A stretch of 8,014 bases of DNA. It comes from an uncultured Shinella sp. Lineage in GTDB: Bacteria > Pseudomonadota > Alphaproteobacteria > Rhizobiales > Rhizobiaceae. The notes beneath the pieces were generated by a model. That model made no database searches, had not been told where the DNA came from, and was given only the letters and a program-made list of their open reading frames with translations. The stretch spans positions 1 to 8,014 of the forward strand of contig CAMLOC010000130.1 of assembly GCA_946481465.1 (NCBI GenBank), read 5' to 3'. The position numbers and the translations under genes were made by a program. Numbering within the stretch: the first letter of the stretch is position 1; the number at the start of each line of letters is the position of its first letter. Positions 7,615 to 8,014 of the stretch are shown here, one piece after another.

Positions 7615-8014
7615 TCAGTGCTCGGTGTTCAGCGCATCGACGGCGGGGATCTCGCGCTTGCGGCGGGCGATATAGTCCTGCAGCGCGTCGTCGATGCCCG
7701 CGTCGAGCTTGGGCTCCTCATAGTCGTCGAGCAGCTTGCGGGCATGTTGCAGGGCGCGGGCGGTGATCTCCTGCGAACCGTCGACCTGCCATTGCTCGAT
7801 CGAATCGTTGTTGAAGAGTTTCGGCATGAAGAAGGCGCGCTCGAAGTTGGCCTGCGTATGCGGGTGGCCGAGATAATGGCCACCGGGGCCGACGTCGCGG
7901 ACCGCTGCCAGCGCCTCGTCGAAATCGTCCCAGCGCACGCCCTCGGCCATGCGGTAGCCCATGGCGCACATTTCGGCGTCGACCACGAACTTGGCGACCG
8001 AGCAGTGCATCCCG
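7615..8014 (-). CDS. Trimethylamine methyltransferase (MttB) family protein (C-terminal part only)
   Basis: The right edge cuts this gene, leaving the last 132 codons. The fragment shows the conserved C-terminus of the MttB family: DVGPGGHYLGHPHTQANFER followed by AFFMPKLFNNDSIEQW, preceded by a helix-rich stretch around VVDAEMCAMGYRM. It ends in a charged tail to the TGA at 7615-7617. Family members move a methyl group from a quaternary or tertiary amine to a corrinoid protein or carrier. Those with pyrrolysine act on trimethylamine, while the far commoner non-pyrrolysine members act on glycine betaine, proline betaine, carnitine and similar compounds. The pyrrolysine position would lie upstream of the visible part, so which kind this is cannot be told; non-pyrrolysine is expected in this type of organism. 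An in-frame ATG at 8010 is internal. It lies 57 bases upstream of the enolase-superfamily gene. Confidence 0.93.
   Translation of the reverse strand, partial: GMHCSVAKFVVDAEMCAMGYRMAEGVRWDDFDEALAAVRDVGPGGHYLGHPHTQANFERAFFMPKLFNNDSIEQWQVDGSQEITARALQHARKLLDDYEEPKLDAGIDDALQDYIARRKREIPAVDALNTEH

Overview
The window is high-GC DNA with G/C-rich third codon positions, purine-rich Shine-Dalgarno sites and protein families typical of Alphaproteobacteria. It is most likely a member of the Rhizobiaceae or a close relative (Rhizobium, Ensifer/Sinorhizobium or Shinella type). This taxonomic call rests on style and family recognition, not on a search.

Left block (1-2923, + strand): the 3' end of a DppC-type permease gene, a 539-codon fused DppD-DppF-type ATPase overlapping it by 8 bases, and 24 bases later a class I aldolase of the dihydrodipicolinate synthase/N-acetylneuraminate lyase family. 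This is the end of an oligopeptide-type ABC uptake operon with a co-transcribed catabolic enzyme. A large stem-loop follows it.

Right block (6451-8014, - strand): the 3' end of an MttB-family methyltransferase gene, a near-ideal intrinsic terminator, and an enolase-superfamily enzyme of the muconate-lactonizing subgroup. The latter most resembles hydroxyproline-betaine 2-epimerase or cis-3-hydroxyproline dehydratase enzymes. The two blocks converge. Together they suggest uptake and breakdown of a quaternary or cyclic amine such as a proline- or hydroxyproline-betaine. That substrate is inferred; the oxidase and dehydrogenase steps are not in the window.

Middle (2924-6450): an unrelated patch with signs of decay. 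It holds a secreted staphylococcal-nuclease-like gene that appears broken by a frameshift near 3379, an intact PPP-type metallophosphatase, an intact WbpA-like UDP-N-acetylglucosamine 6-dehydrogenase on the - strand, and a 65-codon secreted ORF that looks like the N-terminal stub of a rhizobial transglutaminase-like cysteine peptidase. A possible 29-codon hydrophobic ORF follows the stub. The metallophosphatase and the sugar dehydrogenase converge with only 14 bases between their stop codons.

No tRNA, rRNA, CRISPR array, insertion sequence or phage gene is visible. The most useful observations are the two damaged genes, the terminator that runs directly into the ribosome binding site of the enolase-superfamily gene, and the split convergent catabolic layout.
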